A DNA stretch of 64,000 nt, from contig JAJOZX010001728.1 of the NCBI GenBank assembly GCA_023014485.1, positions 292,001 to 356,000 on the forward strand, in the 5' to 3' direction. This document shows, one piece after another, positions 21,116 to 30,336 of this stretch (positions are counted from its first letter, which is position 1; every line of letters begins with the position of its first letter). This DNA is from Bathynomus jamesi (Eukaryota > Arthropoda > Malacostraca > Isopoda > Cirolanidae). The notes beneath the pieces were generated by a model. The model saw nothing but the letters and a program-made list of their open reading frames with translations. It was not told the origin of the DNA and ran no database searches. A program made the position numbers and the translations under genes.

Positions 21116-21808
21116 CAGTGCGTTCGAAAAGTCTCTCCGCAGTCAACGTGCTATAGCCAGTATATGCGCGCTAAGCCGGTTTCAGCCGGTTTAAACTCGA
21201 TCGTGTCAGTACTGTGACAGAGTTGGGATCGTGGCGTTTGGGTTGCAGTATCAAGAAAGCGAATTGTCGGTCCCATTTTCTTTGAGAACACGATAAATGC
21301 TGAACGATACTGTTCAGAAATTCTATATCCATTTATTGGACAGCTAAACGAAATGGAAATACTGAATGCATACGTCCAGCAAGATGGTGCCACGGCACAC
21401 ACTGCTCACCTTTCGATGGAGCTACTGCATGATGTGTTTGGGGATCGCATAATTTCAAGGGGGCTTTGGCCTCCACGATCCCCAGACCTTACGCCGCCCG
21501 ACTATTTCTTGTGGGGAGCAGCAAAAGGTGTTGTTTATAAAGACCGCCCGAAAACAATTCAGAACTTAAAAACCGCAATATCCACTTACATTGCTTCAAT
21601 ATCAACCAACACTTTAAAAAAAGTGTTTGACAACAAGTGTAGACGAGTTGCTCTGTGCCTGCAAAATGGTGGAAAACACTTTCAACACATGCTGTAAAAT
21701 CAAAAGGTTATGTAATAAAATCACTAAATCATGGTTGAATGAAAACGTAGTTTTTCAATTTCCTATGCGTTTAACATTGCACTGCAGAGAGACTTTTCGA
21801 ACGCATGT
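21116..21808 (+). mobile_element. Deleted mariner-like element
   Basis: The ends are TGCGTTCGAAAAGTCTCTC and its reverse complement near 21808. Only the C-terminal part of a transposase remains, so it is an internal-deletion derivative nested in the hAT element. Confidence 0.85.
21353..21697 (+). pseudogene. Mariner-type transposase, C-terminal catalytic part
   Basis: A 114-residue remnant with the second catalytic Asp in YVQQDGATAHTAHLSME and the third in PPRSPDLTPPDYFLWGAA. Thirty-eight residues separate them by my count, longer than classical mariner (34) and near the values of the DD37-39D groups. It continues through KGVVYKDRPKTIQNLKTAIS to a natural C-terminus NGGKHFQHML. The N-terminal DNA-binding region and first catalytic Asp are absent, although about 130 bases upstream (21230-21350) still read in part as transposase (SRKRIVGPIFF in another frame). 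The product cannot be active. The ATG at 21353 is simply the first in frame. Confidence 0.85.
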
Positions 21809-21820
21809 GTGTATATATAT

Positions 21821-21869
<49 letters not shown>

Positions 21870-22706
21870 CTCACGGGTCTGCGGGTCACTTGGGAGTGAA
21901 TTCAAGACGGGTCGAGGTGGGTCACGGGTCCTGAGGTTGACTGCCTGACCCAGGAGCGGGTCAAGGTGAGTCAATGCTGTGATTTGGTTGGGCACAAATT
22001 TCCAGTCGAATTTTAAAAATTCGTATGTTTTTGCGTGTCGACAGTTTGAAGTTATAGTTAAGTGTCAGTTTGTCATAGCTTCCTGATATAGTTTTACACT
22101 AAAATTTAAAATTCAGTTACACAGTAAAGATTACACCATAAAAACAGTAATTGCAACACTGATGTGTACCAGACGAGTAGTGTTCACAAATCTCAGACGT
22201 GTTCATGAGGGGATGATCTACTGGATTGGTGGCAGTTGAAGGACGCTGCTCTTCCTGTACTTAGTGGAGTAGCTAGGTCTGTGTTCGTGATATAGGCATG
22301 CAGCAGCGAGTGGGAGAGGCATTTCAGCGCATTCAACGCAAGTAATATCATAAGTCCACAGCGCGCATTGGTGGCACCCGAAACAGTAGAATCACTGTGC
22401 ATAGCTTTGGAGTATTACAAGAACTTCCAAATTACTTTTCACTGAAATAGTCATTACTGTTTTATGAAACAGAAGCTCATGTCTGAGTCAGCTTGTATTT
22501 GTGTATCAAAATAATGATTTTGTATTTTGAAACAAAGTTTACTTTCTGATGTATTTTGAAAAACGTTTTGTTCAGTGTATTGTTTAGGTCAGCAGGTTTG
22601 CCGTGTCAGTGGGTGGCGAACCAAGTGGGTCATAGGTCAGGTGCTGGACGGGTCACACGGGTCACGAGTCAAGGTTGGTGACCCGTTTCCAACTCTGACT
22701 GTGGCC

Positions 22707-24045
22707 ATCTACAACCGCAGCTATAGATCGGCCCAGAAAGTAACTCAGAGATGAAGGCACAAACAGAAGGATAGAAATCGAAGGAGGGAAGTTTCGAAAT
22801 TAAAGATTTGTACCAGACTCTATCAAAAGCTTTTGATATATCTAGCGCAATAGCAAAGGTTTCACCAAATCCCGAAAGAAGGATGACCAAGAATAAGAGA
22901 GATATGCAAGAAGATCGCCAGTAGAGCGTCCCTTGCGGAACCCATACTGACGATTTGAAAGAAGATTGTGAGAAGAGAAGTGTTTAAGAATCTTCCTATT
23001 AAGGATAGATTCAAAAACTTTGGAAAGGCAAAAAATCAAAGCAATTGGACGATAGTTGGAGGGTTGAGAGCAGTCACCCTTGTTTGGGACATGCTAAATA
23101 AAAGCGAACTTCCAGCAGGAAGGAAAAGTATCAGATGAAAGATAATGAAAGAGTTTGCTTAGGCAGGGTGTCAGCACAGAAACACAGTTCTTGAGAACAA
23201 CAGGAGGTACACCATCAGGACAGTACGCCTTCTTAGAGTTGAGCCCAGATAGGACAGAAAAAACATCTTTCGAAGAGATTCTAATTTCTGACATAATAAA
23301 GTCAGAGGGAGGAGGAGATGGAGGAACAACACCGGAATCGTACATGGTTGTGTTGGAAGCGAAAGTTTGGGCTTTATCAGGAGAAGAGACGGCAACTGAA
23401 CCGTCAGAATGGAAAAGAGAAGGGGGAGAGGAAGAAGTAAAGTTGGTGAGAGGGTCTTGGATGCCAGAAAGAGCGAAAAGAATTAGAATTAGATGGGATT
23501 TCACATTTTTCTCTGATGAAGGAATTTTTAGCGAGTCGAAGAACAGATTTTGCACGATTTCTGGCAGAAATATAAGCTAAGCGAGAGTCGGGAGTTGGAT
23601 GATGACGGTACCTTCTGAAAGCCTTTTCTCTGTTGCGGATAGCATTGTAACGAGCAAAGTTAGACCAATGTTTTTTGCATTAGTAGTAGGAATAGAATAT
23701 GAAATGTACGCCTCCATTCCCGGGAGAATCACCTCCGTGATGCGCTCAGCACACTCGGAAGGGCCCGGCCACAGAAGAGTAATTATTCCATGGGAAATCA
23801 CAGAAGTACTGCCTAAGGGCCTCCCAATCAGCAGCGCCAAAGTGCCAAAGGCGCCTCCTCTTCGGAGAATCCAAAGGCCAAATTAGAACGATAGGAAAGG
23901 AAACAGATATAAGATTGTGGTCGGAGGAGCCTAACGGAGAAAAAGTTTCACAGAGTAAGAAGAAGGATGAGAGGTAGGAAATAAATCCAGAATGTTGGCC
24001 CATCCCCAAGGCGATCGAGGTTACGAGTAGGATGCTAGAACATTT
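22707..24045 (-). pseudogene. LINE endonuclease end and reverse transcriptase fingers
   Basis: Upstream half of the split LINE. Near 23930 GSSDHNLISVSFP is the conserved C-terminal SDH block of APE-type endonucleases. About 23094-23555 encodes the RT entry region with KKAYCPDGVPPVVLKNC. At 22842-23039, CLSKVFESILNRKILKHF and NRQYGFRKGRSTGDLLAY are RT motifs. ALDISKAFDRVWYKSLISKL (about 22790-22850) carries the first catalytic Asp of the palm. The frame changes at least three times (near 23740, 23090 and 22850), so no continuous protein is possible. The reading frame resumes across the hAT insertion at 20712. It is a CR1/Jockey-group element by layout. Confidence 0.85.
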
Positions 24046-24301
24046 CGAATGGGCAGTAGCAGAACCAGCCCCGTTGCCCGGTCTGCATTCCCGGTATCGG
24101 CAGCGGGAGAGCTAGAAGTGTGGACATTTATAGTCCCCTCCCAAGGGGACTCCGAGTCTCTTGAAGTCGTTGCCATTGTTTTGTTTTATTTTGCAAAGAT
24201 TATGTAGTGTGTAAGATGCGTGTCTGTGTAGTTTTCTTTTTGTTTTTTCCTTTCTACTCAAGTTGGAGAGAGTTTCTTACTTCCGGGGTTAAACCTTAAC
24301 C

Positions 24302-24415
24302 CTAAGGAATATTTAGGCACAACCTAGCCAGGTGTAGGATACAGGTGCCGTATCGTAATATCTCCCCTACAATTTCTCCACATGTTATACTTATGGGCAG
24401 TTGGTCCAGGAACTC
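24302..24415 (-). pseudogene. R4-like LINE endonuclease, extreme C-terminus
   Basis: The last 37 or so residues of the LINE polyprotein, reading FLDQLPISITCGEIVGEI and ending CILHLARLCLNIP, followed by TAG. This tail type (hydrophobic, ending in an Ala-Arg-rich helix) is expected after the GATAAVKK block that lies on the far side of the Polinton at 41960-42000. The reading frame is continuous if the Polinton and one GAACTC copy are removed, which shows that these two segments belong to one gene. The stop codon is the natural terminus of the LINE ORF. Confidence 0.8.
24410..24415. repeat. Polinton target-site duplication, left
   Basis: GAACTC, repeated exactly at 41947-41952. Six bases is the Polinton/Maverick duplication length. 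Confidence 0.92.
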
Positions 24416-25200
24416 AGTAGTATAGCCGCAAAAGGGGAGAGTGCAAGAATGTTGCAAAAGGGGGGTGGGGGTTGTTGCAAAGGGGGGTGGGAGTTGTTGC
24501 AAAAAAAAAAAAAAAAGGAAGAAAAAAAGAAAAAAAAAAAGAGTACTGGCCTTTGTTGCCAACCGGGGTTGCAAGGGGCATGCAACTTGGAGGCGGAGTT
24601 CTCCCCCAAGCTATTCCCCCGAAAGGGCCAGAAAGGAGAGAAAGGACGAGAGAAAGGAGGAGAGGTGTTCACCTGGCAGGAGCCAAGTGCATATTAAGAC
24701 TTCAGCCGAGTAAGCGTTGTTTTATAGGCTCCTAATCAGCCAGTTGGCTGAATCAGTCAGTTGGCTGAGCCAAGGGGGGAGGGGTACACCTGAAGGAGAG
24801 AGAGAGAGAGAGAGTAGTTGCCTTTGATTGCAAGGCATGCAACTTGGAGGAGGAGTTCTCCCCCAAGTTATTTTCGTTTACCTAACCTAAGAGGCCTCTA
24901 AGGGATTTTCCCAAAGGGCCAGAAAGAGAAGGACCAGAGGTCCTTGCTCGGCTGGAAGCCGAGCTTGAATGACTCCGTTAGTCGTCTCTCGGTCTTTTAT
25001 AAACCTCTATTCTGGCTGAGTTGCCAGATAGCGCCATGTATTCAGTTGCTGAGTTGCCAGATCACGCCGTGTATTCAGTTGCTGAGTTGCCAGATCGCAC
25101 CATGTATGCAGTTGCTGAGTTGCCAGATCATGCCATGTATTCGGGTGCTCAGTTGCCAGATCGCACCATGTATTCCAGATAGCGCCATGTATTCCAGATA
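24416..25200. repeat. Polinton left terminal inverted repeat with minisatellite
   Basis: The outer 340 bases match the right end inverted: AAGGGGAGAGTGCAAGAATG, repeated GGGGGGTGGGGGTTGTTGC blocks, poly-purine, then GGTGTTCACCTGGCAGGAGC and GTTTTATAGGCTCCTAATCA. Inward, a 33-36-bp unit around GAGTTGCCAGATCGCACCAT repeats about five times (25018-25200). Purine-rich translations here are not genes. Confidence 0.85.
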
Positions 25201-26330
25201 ACAAAAAACATATATTAATCATCCATTTAAATAGTGTACCACAATATATATGACGGTAGATGAATCCAATTAAATTCTGTTTATTAAATAAATAATTTTT
25301 ACACACTTAATTTTTATAGATATATAGATGTATATAGTGTTTTACAATAGATGTATATAGTGTTTAACGATTAAAAACAAATATAACATTAACTTGAACT
25401 TCATTAAACTTGAAGTTAAACTTTTCGGAGACGAAACAAATAACGTAGTTAGCCTACACATAATTCAACCAACCATAGAAAACAGAATATAAAAAACAAT
25501 TAGGTTTTTATGGATAACTAGTTTATCTTGACATAAGTTTAGTATAATTATATATATACAGTCTTTTAAACATCTTGTGATTATATATATATATATATTA
25601 ATTTTTTCTTTATTTAAAACAAGTTTGAATGTATTTACTTTGCAAACAACATGAGCAAAATTAAACGATAAAAATTTTATAATTTTTGAAGATAGATAAA
25701 TAGATATATATAGTGTTTCACTATAGATGTATAGATGTATATAGTGTTTTACAATAGATGTATATAGTGTTTAACGATTAGAAACAAATATAACATTAAC
25801 TTGAACTTCATTAAACTTGAAGTTAAACTTTTCGGAGACGAAACAAATAACGTAGTTAGCCTACACATAATTCAACCAACCATAGAAAACAGAATCATAA
25901 AAAAACAATTAGGTTTTTATGGGTAACTAGTTTATCTTGACGTAAGTTTACTATAATTATATATATACATTCTTTTAAACATCTTATGATAGGTATATGT
26001 ATATATATATATATTATTTATTTTTTCATATTATAACATTTAATTTTATTTTAGTGTTTATTTATGCAGTGTTTAGTTAGCCTCTTCATTTAAACTATAA
26101 CATTTATAGTGCTGCAGTTAAACCACCCTTAAAATGGCAGAGTTTGTGCCGAATTGGAAAGGTTTTCACTCCGCCTTAGACCCAGTTTAACGTGGAAACT
26201 GAATGCTTTTTTAAAAATATAATTAGGCTATATTTCTTTATTATAAAATATGTTAACAATTGAAATTATGTTAACACAAGAATTTGTGAAAACAATACTA
26301 ATAACTTGTAAGTAAAAATAAAAATATAAT
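25201..26330. repeat. AT-rich subterminal region with a ~415-bp tandem duplication
   Basis: The block starting GATGTATATAGTGTTTTACA at about 25327 and running through GGAGACGAAACAAATAACGT recurs from about 25741, with over 95 percent identity by eye. No gene is seen. A short SINE relic lies at 26154-26200. Confidence 0.75.
26154..26200 (-). repeat. SINE fragment
   Basis: GGTTTTCACTCCGCCTTAGA followed by CCCAGTTTAACGTGGAA is the reverse complement of the middle of the SINE at 21012-21045 with a few changes. It indicates a degraded SINE insertion inside the Polinton's left region. Confidence 0.6.
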
Positions 26331-26332
26331 AT

Positions 26333-26367
26333 AAGGGACTACCATAGAAATGTAAGTGTCTATAATT
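26333..26367. repeat. Direct repeat carrying a splice-donor-like site, copy 1
   Basis: AAGGGACTACCATAGAAATG followed by TAAGTGTCTATAATT is repeated at 26736-26770. GTAAGTG begins at 26352. This looks like a duplicated 3' end of a leader exon. Confidence 0.75.
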
Positions 26368-26461
26368 TATTCACAAGAAACACGATTTTATATATATGTT
26401 ACTCGTCCGGTCCCGTTATAGCGGATTGGTACACATCATAGCTCCACCCAGCTACATCGGC

Positions 26462-26540
26462 AGCCAATCACTACGAACATCTGGTCTTTTGGGGCGGAGC
26501 TTGGCGATTGTGCATATAAAAGGGGATATTTTTCAGTTGG
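26462..26540 (+). promoter_or_regulatory. Candidate Polinton early promoter
   Basis: A CCAAT-like AGCCAATCAC (26462), a GC-box-like GGGGCGG (26491), TATA box CATATAAAAGGGG (26513-26525) and a TTTCAGTTGG initiator-like site about 15-20 bases downstream precede a Kozak-perfect CCACCATGG at 26586-26592. The spacing is that of a standard RNA polymerase II promoter. It would drive rightward transcription toward the polymerase. Confidence 0.65.
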
Positions 26541-26588
26541 GAGTAACAGTAGCTATTTTCGCGTCAGTGAATAATCATTCCCTCCACC

Positions 26589-26757
26589 ATGGACCTGTAC
26601 GTCTCCCCAGATTGTATGAAGAAAGTGATACTGCAGCATTAACGCAATTAGTCTTTTTAACGCGATTGACCGTGATGAATTATTCCAACGCAAACCGTAG
26701 AAGATATTTGCAGTGACGCTCCTTACAATCCGACGCAAGGGACTACCATAGAAATGT
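26589..26757 (+). pseudogene. Small leader exon/ORF, frame-broken
   Basis: Starts at the Kozak-context ATG 26589 and encodes MDLYVSPDCMKKVILQ before a stop at 26640-26642. Sense-like codons continue in a shifted frame (SLFNAIDRDELFQRKP) and then in another (VEDICSDAPYNPTQGTTIEM), ending at ATGTAAGTG. Two indels are needed to explain this. Its end copies the donor-like repeat seen at 26333. I do not recognise the protein. By position behind a TATA promoter and by its GTAAGTG end, it could be an alternative first exon of the polymerase transcript or an independent small early protein. Both are inference. Confidence 0.45.
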
Positions 26758-26986
26758 AAGTGTCTATAATTCGATTTTATATATATATGGATGGGTTGTA
26801 GTATCTCGTCAAATAGATACTCGCCAAAATTTTTTATGTCAATCAATGTTATTTGGTTTTACTCTTATCCCCATTATGCTAAAATCGAAATTTTTTATGG
26901 CAATCAATGTTATTCCTCTTAAATGAACCAAAGATATCTTCACATAATGGGGATCTGTCTGTATACTCTGTATATGTTTTAAAAGA

Positions 26987-27112
26987 ATGAACATTATTCC
27001 TTTAAGGTCCGATGAGGATTTGACACGTGTTATACAATCTTTTGAAGAATCTCGTGTCATGAATACGGAGGATATACTGATCAGTCAACAATGTCACACC
27101 GAAATAATGTAA
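26987..27112 (+). CDS. Small 41-codon leader ORF ending in a splice-donor site
   Basis: An ATG at 26987 opens 41 codons (MNIIPLRSDEDLTRVIQ, then SFEESRVMNTEDILISQQ) and closes with ATG-TAA, where the stop is embedded in ATGTAAGTG. If GT at 27109 is a donor, 40 codons plus two bases remain. That is exactly the phase needed by the acceptor at 33151-33152, whose exon begins with one codon base and lacks its own ATG. It resembles the broken exon at 26589 in having an acidic E/D-rich composition and the same end. No family is recognised. It may equally be a free-standing peptide gene. Confidence 0.5.
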   Translation: MNIIPLRSDEDLTRVIQSFEESRVMNTEDILISQQCHTEIM

Positions 27113-27158
27113 GTGTTTTTCGATCTTTTTGGGTAAGAAGACAATATATTTTCATAAA

Positions 27159-27164
27159 TTTATT
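27159..27164 (-). terminator. Candidate polyadenylation signal for the leftward genes
   Basis: AATAAA on the minus strand about 72 bases beyond the protease stop codon, the first such signal after the leftward gene block. Position only; the region is AT-rich. Confidence 0.35.
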
Positions 27165-27235
27165 AAATGAAAGAAATCAGTACAATAACCAACTACAGAA
27201 TATACCGTTACAAATATACGAACAAAAACATTATA

Positions 27236-27712
27236 CTATACAACGAGTACGTACAATTGGAAACGGATTTTTATCTGTCTGCATACCATTTCATCGTTTC
27301 GGCGAGTGTGACACGGGTCAAATAAATTTAAAAAATTTATAAATTCTTTATCACATGACATATGCATGAGAAATGAGACGCAGTACATTCCGCAAACATT
27401 AGTAAAATATCCTTGTATACGAAATGGGTTCCATACAACTTCGGGAATATGTAACTGAGCGAGAAATTTTACAATAATAGGGTCACTCCAGGGTTGAGTA
27501 CCGAGTGAATCAAAATAGTACAGGCGCTGTCTATTTTTAAAATAGACAGCGATCCAGTGAATCCCTTCATTACCGATGACATCTGTGTTCACAATAAGAC
27601 TACCGCATTCTCGCGTACTTGGCAAACTCAATGTTTCATTCTTCGCAAACACGCCGATAAATTTGGAACGTGTGACTCGTTCCATTACTTTCTGAAGTGT
27701 ATTAGCATCCAT
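27236..27712 (-). CDS. Adenain-like cysteine protease (capsid maturation)
   Basis: A 158-residue ORF of the C5/adenain family that processes capsid and core proteins during virion maturation. The catalytic set is visible: His52 in GNEGIHWIAVYF, Asp68 in LYYFDSLG, Gln100 in PFRIQGYF and the nucleophile Cys107 in TNVCGMYCVSFL. The order H-D-Q-C and the CG..C spacing are diagnostic. The length is a little short of adenovirus protease but normal for Polintons. The start ATG at 27712 lies two bases beyond the end of the major capsid ORF at 27714, so the leftward genes are tightly packed. No frameshift is evident; this is one of the few intact genes of the element. Confidence 0.92.
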   Translation of the reverse strand: MDANTLQKVMERVTRSKFIGVFAKNETLSLPSTRECGSLIVNTDVIGNEGIHWIAVYFKNRQRLYYFDSLGTQPWSDPIIVKFLAQLHIPEVVWNPFRIQGYFTNVCGMYCVSFLMHMSCDKEFINFLNLFDPCHTRRNDEMVCRQIKIRFQLYVLVV

Positions 27713-27713
27713 T

Positions 27714-29065
27714 TTAAAAGTCAGTGATAACGCTCCTAAATCTATCTACTTCTATTAGGGCTTGCGATTCGAGATATACTAGTACACTAATAGGAGCGTC
27801 TATAGGCTTGGCGAATTCCAGCCGCACTGAGATGTTTCCGCTCTGCTGTGGGGTTAAATGGGTATTTACGCTAGCAGATAAGTCAGGTGTAATGTCAAAC
27901 GGATAAAGGTTAAATTGATCAATGAATTCTTCCTGCGTTACCCCATTACCAAGCTCATCACAATCACCTGCAATATGGGTCAGATTACTATAGGCTCTGG
28001 CACAAAGAGGTAACACAGCGTCTGATGAATAGTCCGTACCCATTGTTCCACCCAAAGCAGTGCCATTAACGTATAGAGTTATATTTTTAAGTCCGAAATT
28101 CTCGAATTTAAAGGCACTCTTTTTATATTTTCCATTCACCGAAGCATGGTCCTGCATGCCGATTAATATCCTTTTAGGAAGATTTCCCAGGGCAATGTTT
28201 TCTATCTGCTTCGATGCCAACCCTGCAGGAACCGTATATAGTTTGATTTGCACTCTGTTAATAGGATATTTCACTGTAGCGTTTAGTAAATTTTTCTCAA
28301 TTTCTAGTTGTTTTGGTGAACTTAATTTCACTCGCCGTACGCGGAGGTATGTGTCCATAATGTGAACCACAACGGGCTTTGCACCCTCTCTTGATCAGCA
28401 TCCAGATTTAAGCAGATCTCAGGACTCGTGCGGGTGAGCTTTATTTTCATATCCACCCCGTTCACAAGCAACTTCTCCTGGAAAGTGAAATCTGTGTGCA
28501 ACCGTCCAAAACACTCGTATATTTTCTTTTTAGAATTTTTAAATTTGTCCTTTATACTATTTTCATCTTTAGTTTGATAATATCCCTCGGCACTTAAAAA
28601 GGTAGCCTTCGCTTCTTTGGAAAAGTTGAGGACATTTTCCAGATAGGCTCGTAGATGATAGTACCCCGTGCCTGCCGATATGTTGGTCTGATTTAAATAT
28701 ACGTCACACTGGTTGAATATGGAGTGCAGAAAGTTTGTTTCAGGGTATACAGCATATTTGTCATCGCAGACCGTTCCATCAGAATGGGCTATACGTAGCT
28801 TAGCGTACATGTGCACACAGCTTGGATCAAAAAAGTAAGGACCTGAGCTGGGTATCACGAATTCTATAGGTGCACTCGGGGAACTAATTGTGTTTAAAGG
28901 GTTAATTGTAATAAAGTCACTGTGCTCAATAGAAACTTGGGTTGGAGGTAGCTCAAAAAGGGACAGCTCCGATTTACAGCATTGTGAACTACATGGGTGG
29001 ATGAAGCGTGCCATGGCGAAATAGTGACTCCTCTCTCGACAAGTGGTAAACAAACTATGATTCAT
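27714..29065 (-). pseudogene. Major capsid protein (double jelly-roll), one frameshift
   Basis: Two ORFs, 28328-29065 and 27714-28370, are the N- and C-terminal parts of a hexon-like double jelly-roll capsid protein. N-terminal marks are KSELSLFELPPTQVSIEHSD, IEFVIPSSGPYFFDP, NFLHSIFNQCDVYLNQ and GYYHLRAYLENVLNF. C-terminal marks are LPKRILIGMQDHASVNGKYK, LYVNGTALGG and YPFDITPDLSAS. Each block is in the order expected of Polinton major capsid proteins, and the total of about 450 residues is near the lower end for them. The frame shifts near 28390, so the copy cannot make the protein. It sits between protease and minor structural genes, the normal late cluster. Confidence 0.9.
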
Positions 29066-29083
29066 GAGATCAATGTCCTTAGC

Positions 29084-29471
29084 TTATATCAGTCAAAAAA
29101 GTGGTCAACCATAGGTTTCATTCGCTTACAGCACTTCTTTTTTGATAGCCTTTTACGTTTAATACCACGTGACCCCTTCTTCTTCCGGGCAGCCCGCTTC
29201 TTCCCGCCACCACGCATTTTTCTCTTTGCATCTTTGATGATTTCGTCCCGTGTACGCTTTAAATGTTTTTTTAGAGCTCTTTAGGTTTAGCCCCGGCCAA
29301 TATGTCTTCTGCAGTGTTAATACCTGATTGTAGCGCTTTCCTTCCAAGGTATCTGGCACCCCTCTTCAGCAAAGGAACAGCCGTACGTAGTATGGATGAA
29401 AAAATGGACCCAAGTCCACTACCGCGCTGGTATCGCACCCCTCGATAGACGGTGAAAGGCTTTCTATCCAT
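29084..29471 (-). pseudogene. Small basic core/minor capsid-like protein, frameshifted
   Basis: The ORF 29271-29471 encodes 66 residues with a glycine/serine-hydrophobic opening (GVRYQRGSGLGSIFSSILRT) and AVPLLKRGARYLGRKALQSG, a composition like adenovirus pVI/pX-type minor core proteins. A run of seven A/T bases near 29275-29282 hides a frameshift. In the shifted frame the protein continues with a strongly basic tail (KMRGGGKKRAARKKKGSRG, then KRKRLSKKKCCKR) to a stop at about 29084. The basic tail suggests nucleic-acid binding in the particle. The start ATG at 29471 overlaps the terminal base of the next gene. The comparison with adenoviral core proteins is by composition and position, not a firm homology. 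Confidence 0.6.
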
Positions 29472-30328
29472 TATAACTCAGTGCGTCGAAAGTGTAGCTT
29501 CACTGTTAAGCTCCCGTTACCGAATGGGAAGTTTTCACCCTCAATCGTTCTTATATATATTGAGATATTGGTTATTAAATTAGTTGCGACATTCACATAA
29601 TGGGGTCTGTCATATGTAATACTCAAACTCCTTCCTCTATGGTTGGGGATGTGAGCAATGCGCAGCAGGCGTGCCTGGGTATCCCCAACAAACTGGTGCT
29701 CCACTATATTACTGTAAATATAGCACATGTCTGGGGACCTTTCAGCCAATTTCTCCATCTTCAATTGATACATTAATCTGGACAAGTCATGCTGTGTCTC
29801 GTGAAATGTGTCTCTTTGGAAGGCTGCGCTATATCGGCCATTGGCTAGAATTTGGAACTTTCTATGGTCTTTAATACGTCTGTTAGTCTTTGATTTTAGG
29901 ATTAGTGTATGTGCAGGGTTGTTTACGATTTCGTATACTAAATCATTCGTAAGGTTTGAGTTTCTTAAACTTACGTTTAAGCCTCTCACAACATCCTCGG
30001 CCGAACCATATTGACCCGGTCCTAGTCTTACTTCTGTACTGTAATACCGTGCAATCTTAGTCCGAGCGATACGCATAGTTTCATCCATAGCTACCCCAGC
30101 TTTTTCACACTCGTCAATGTCTCTAAGAATCGTAAAAACGGTTTCTTTATGTTCAATATTTAAAAAGATGGTGTCCAGCTGAATTTCGCATATCCCCACC
30201 TCATACGAATCACGACCCAATTCAATGTGCCCGTGGAGCTCTGTTACAAAGTTGGCTAGTGTGTTGTTAGGGTGTACAGACAGGGACGAGGAGGACGGGA
30301 GTGTGACGTAGAAATGGTTAGGAGCCAT
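29471..30328 (-). CDS. Minor capsid protein (penton-like, single jelly-roll)
   Basis: An intact 285-residue ORF. The opening MAPNHFYVTLPSSSSLSVHP, followed by NNTLANFVTELHGHIEL and SYEVGICEIQLDTIF, is the start seen in Polinton penton-like minor capsid proteins. GPGQYGSAEDVVRGLNVSLR and a late block MCYIYSNIVEHQFVGDTQAR-LLRI follow, and it ends GNGSLTVKLHFRRTEL. In related particles this protein caps the vertices. The position between the core-like gene and the integrase and the absence of frameshifts are noteworthy in an otherwise decayed element. Its start ATG at 30328 is nine bases from the integrase stop. Confidence 0.85.
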   Translation of the reverse strand: MAPNHFYVTLPSSSSLSVHPNNTLANFVTELHGHIELGRDSYEVGICEIQLDTIFLNIEHKETVFTILRDIDECEKAGVAMDETMRIARTKIARYYSTEVRLGPGQYGSAEDVVRGLNVSLRNSNLTNDLVYEIVNNPAHTLILKSKTNRRIKDHRKFQILANGRYSAAFQRDTFHETQHDLSRLMYQLKMEKLAERSPDMCYIYSNIVEHQFVGDTQARLLRIAHIPNHRGRSLSITYDRPHYVNVATNLITNISIYIRTIEGENFPFGNGSLTVKLHFRRTEL

Positions 30329-30336
30329 GTTGCATA

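Larger units (their letters stand above)
20721..22698. mobile_element. Non-autonomous hAT element with nested SINE and mariner
   Basis: The termini AGAGTTGGAAACGGATCA and (reverse complement) TCAGAGTTGGAAACGGGTCA are flanked by CTGTGGCC on both sides (20713-20720, 22699-22706). GGGTCACGGGTC-like motifs recur inside the right part (21880-21970 and 22605-22670), typical subterminal binding repeats. No hAT transposase. The interior contains TA arrays, a SINE and a mariner; about 22000-22600 holds nothing else I recognise. Confidence 0.85.
19917..24045 (-). mobile_element. Jockey/CR1-like LINE, split by a hAT element
   Basis: Minus-strand LINE with the end of an APE endonuclease, a reverse transcriptase and a C-terminal region, interrupted at 20713-22706 by a hAT-type insertion with target duplication CTGTGGCC. 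The 5' part of the endonuclease and any ORF1 are missing. Confidence 0.85.

Noticed and set aside
23155..23580. Plus-strand 141-residue ORF
   Set aside because: Antisense shadow of the LINE reverse transcriptase on the minus strand, which carries the real motifs.
24416..24760. Long purine-rich frames (GKGESARMLQKGGGG type) at both Polinton ends taken as a LINE protein tail
   Set aside because: The same frames appear at both ends because the termini are inverted repeats. The true LINE C-terminus (24302-24415) joins the endonuclease once the Polinton is removed.
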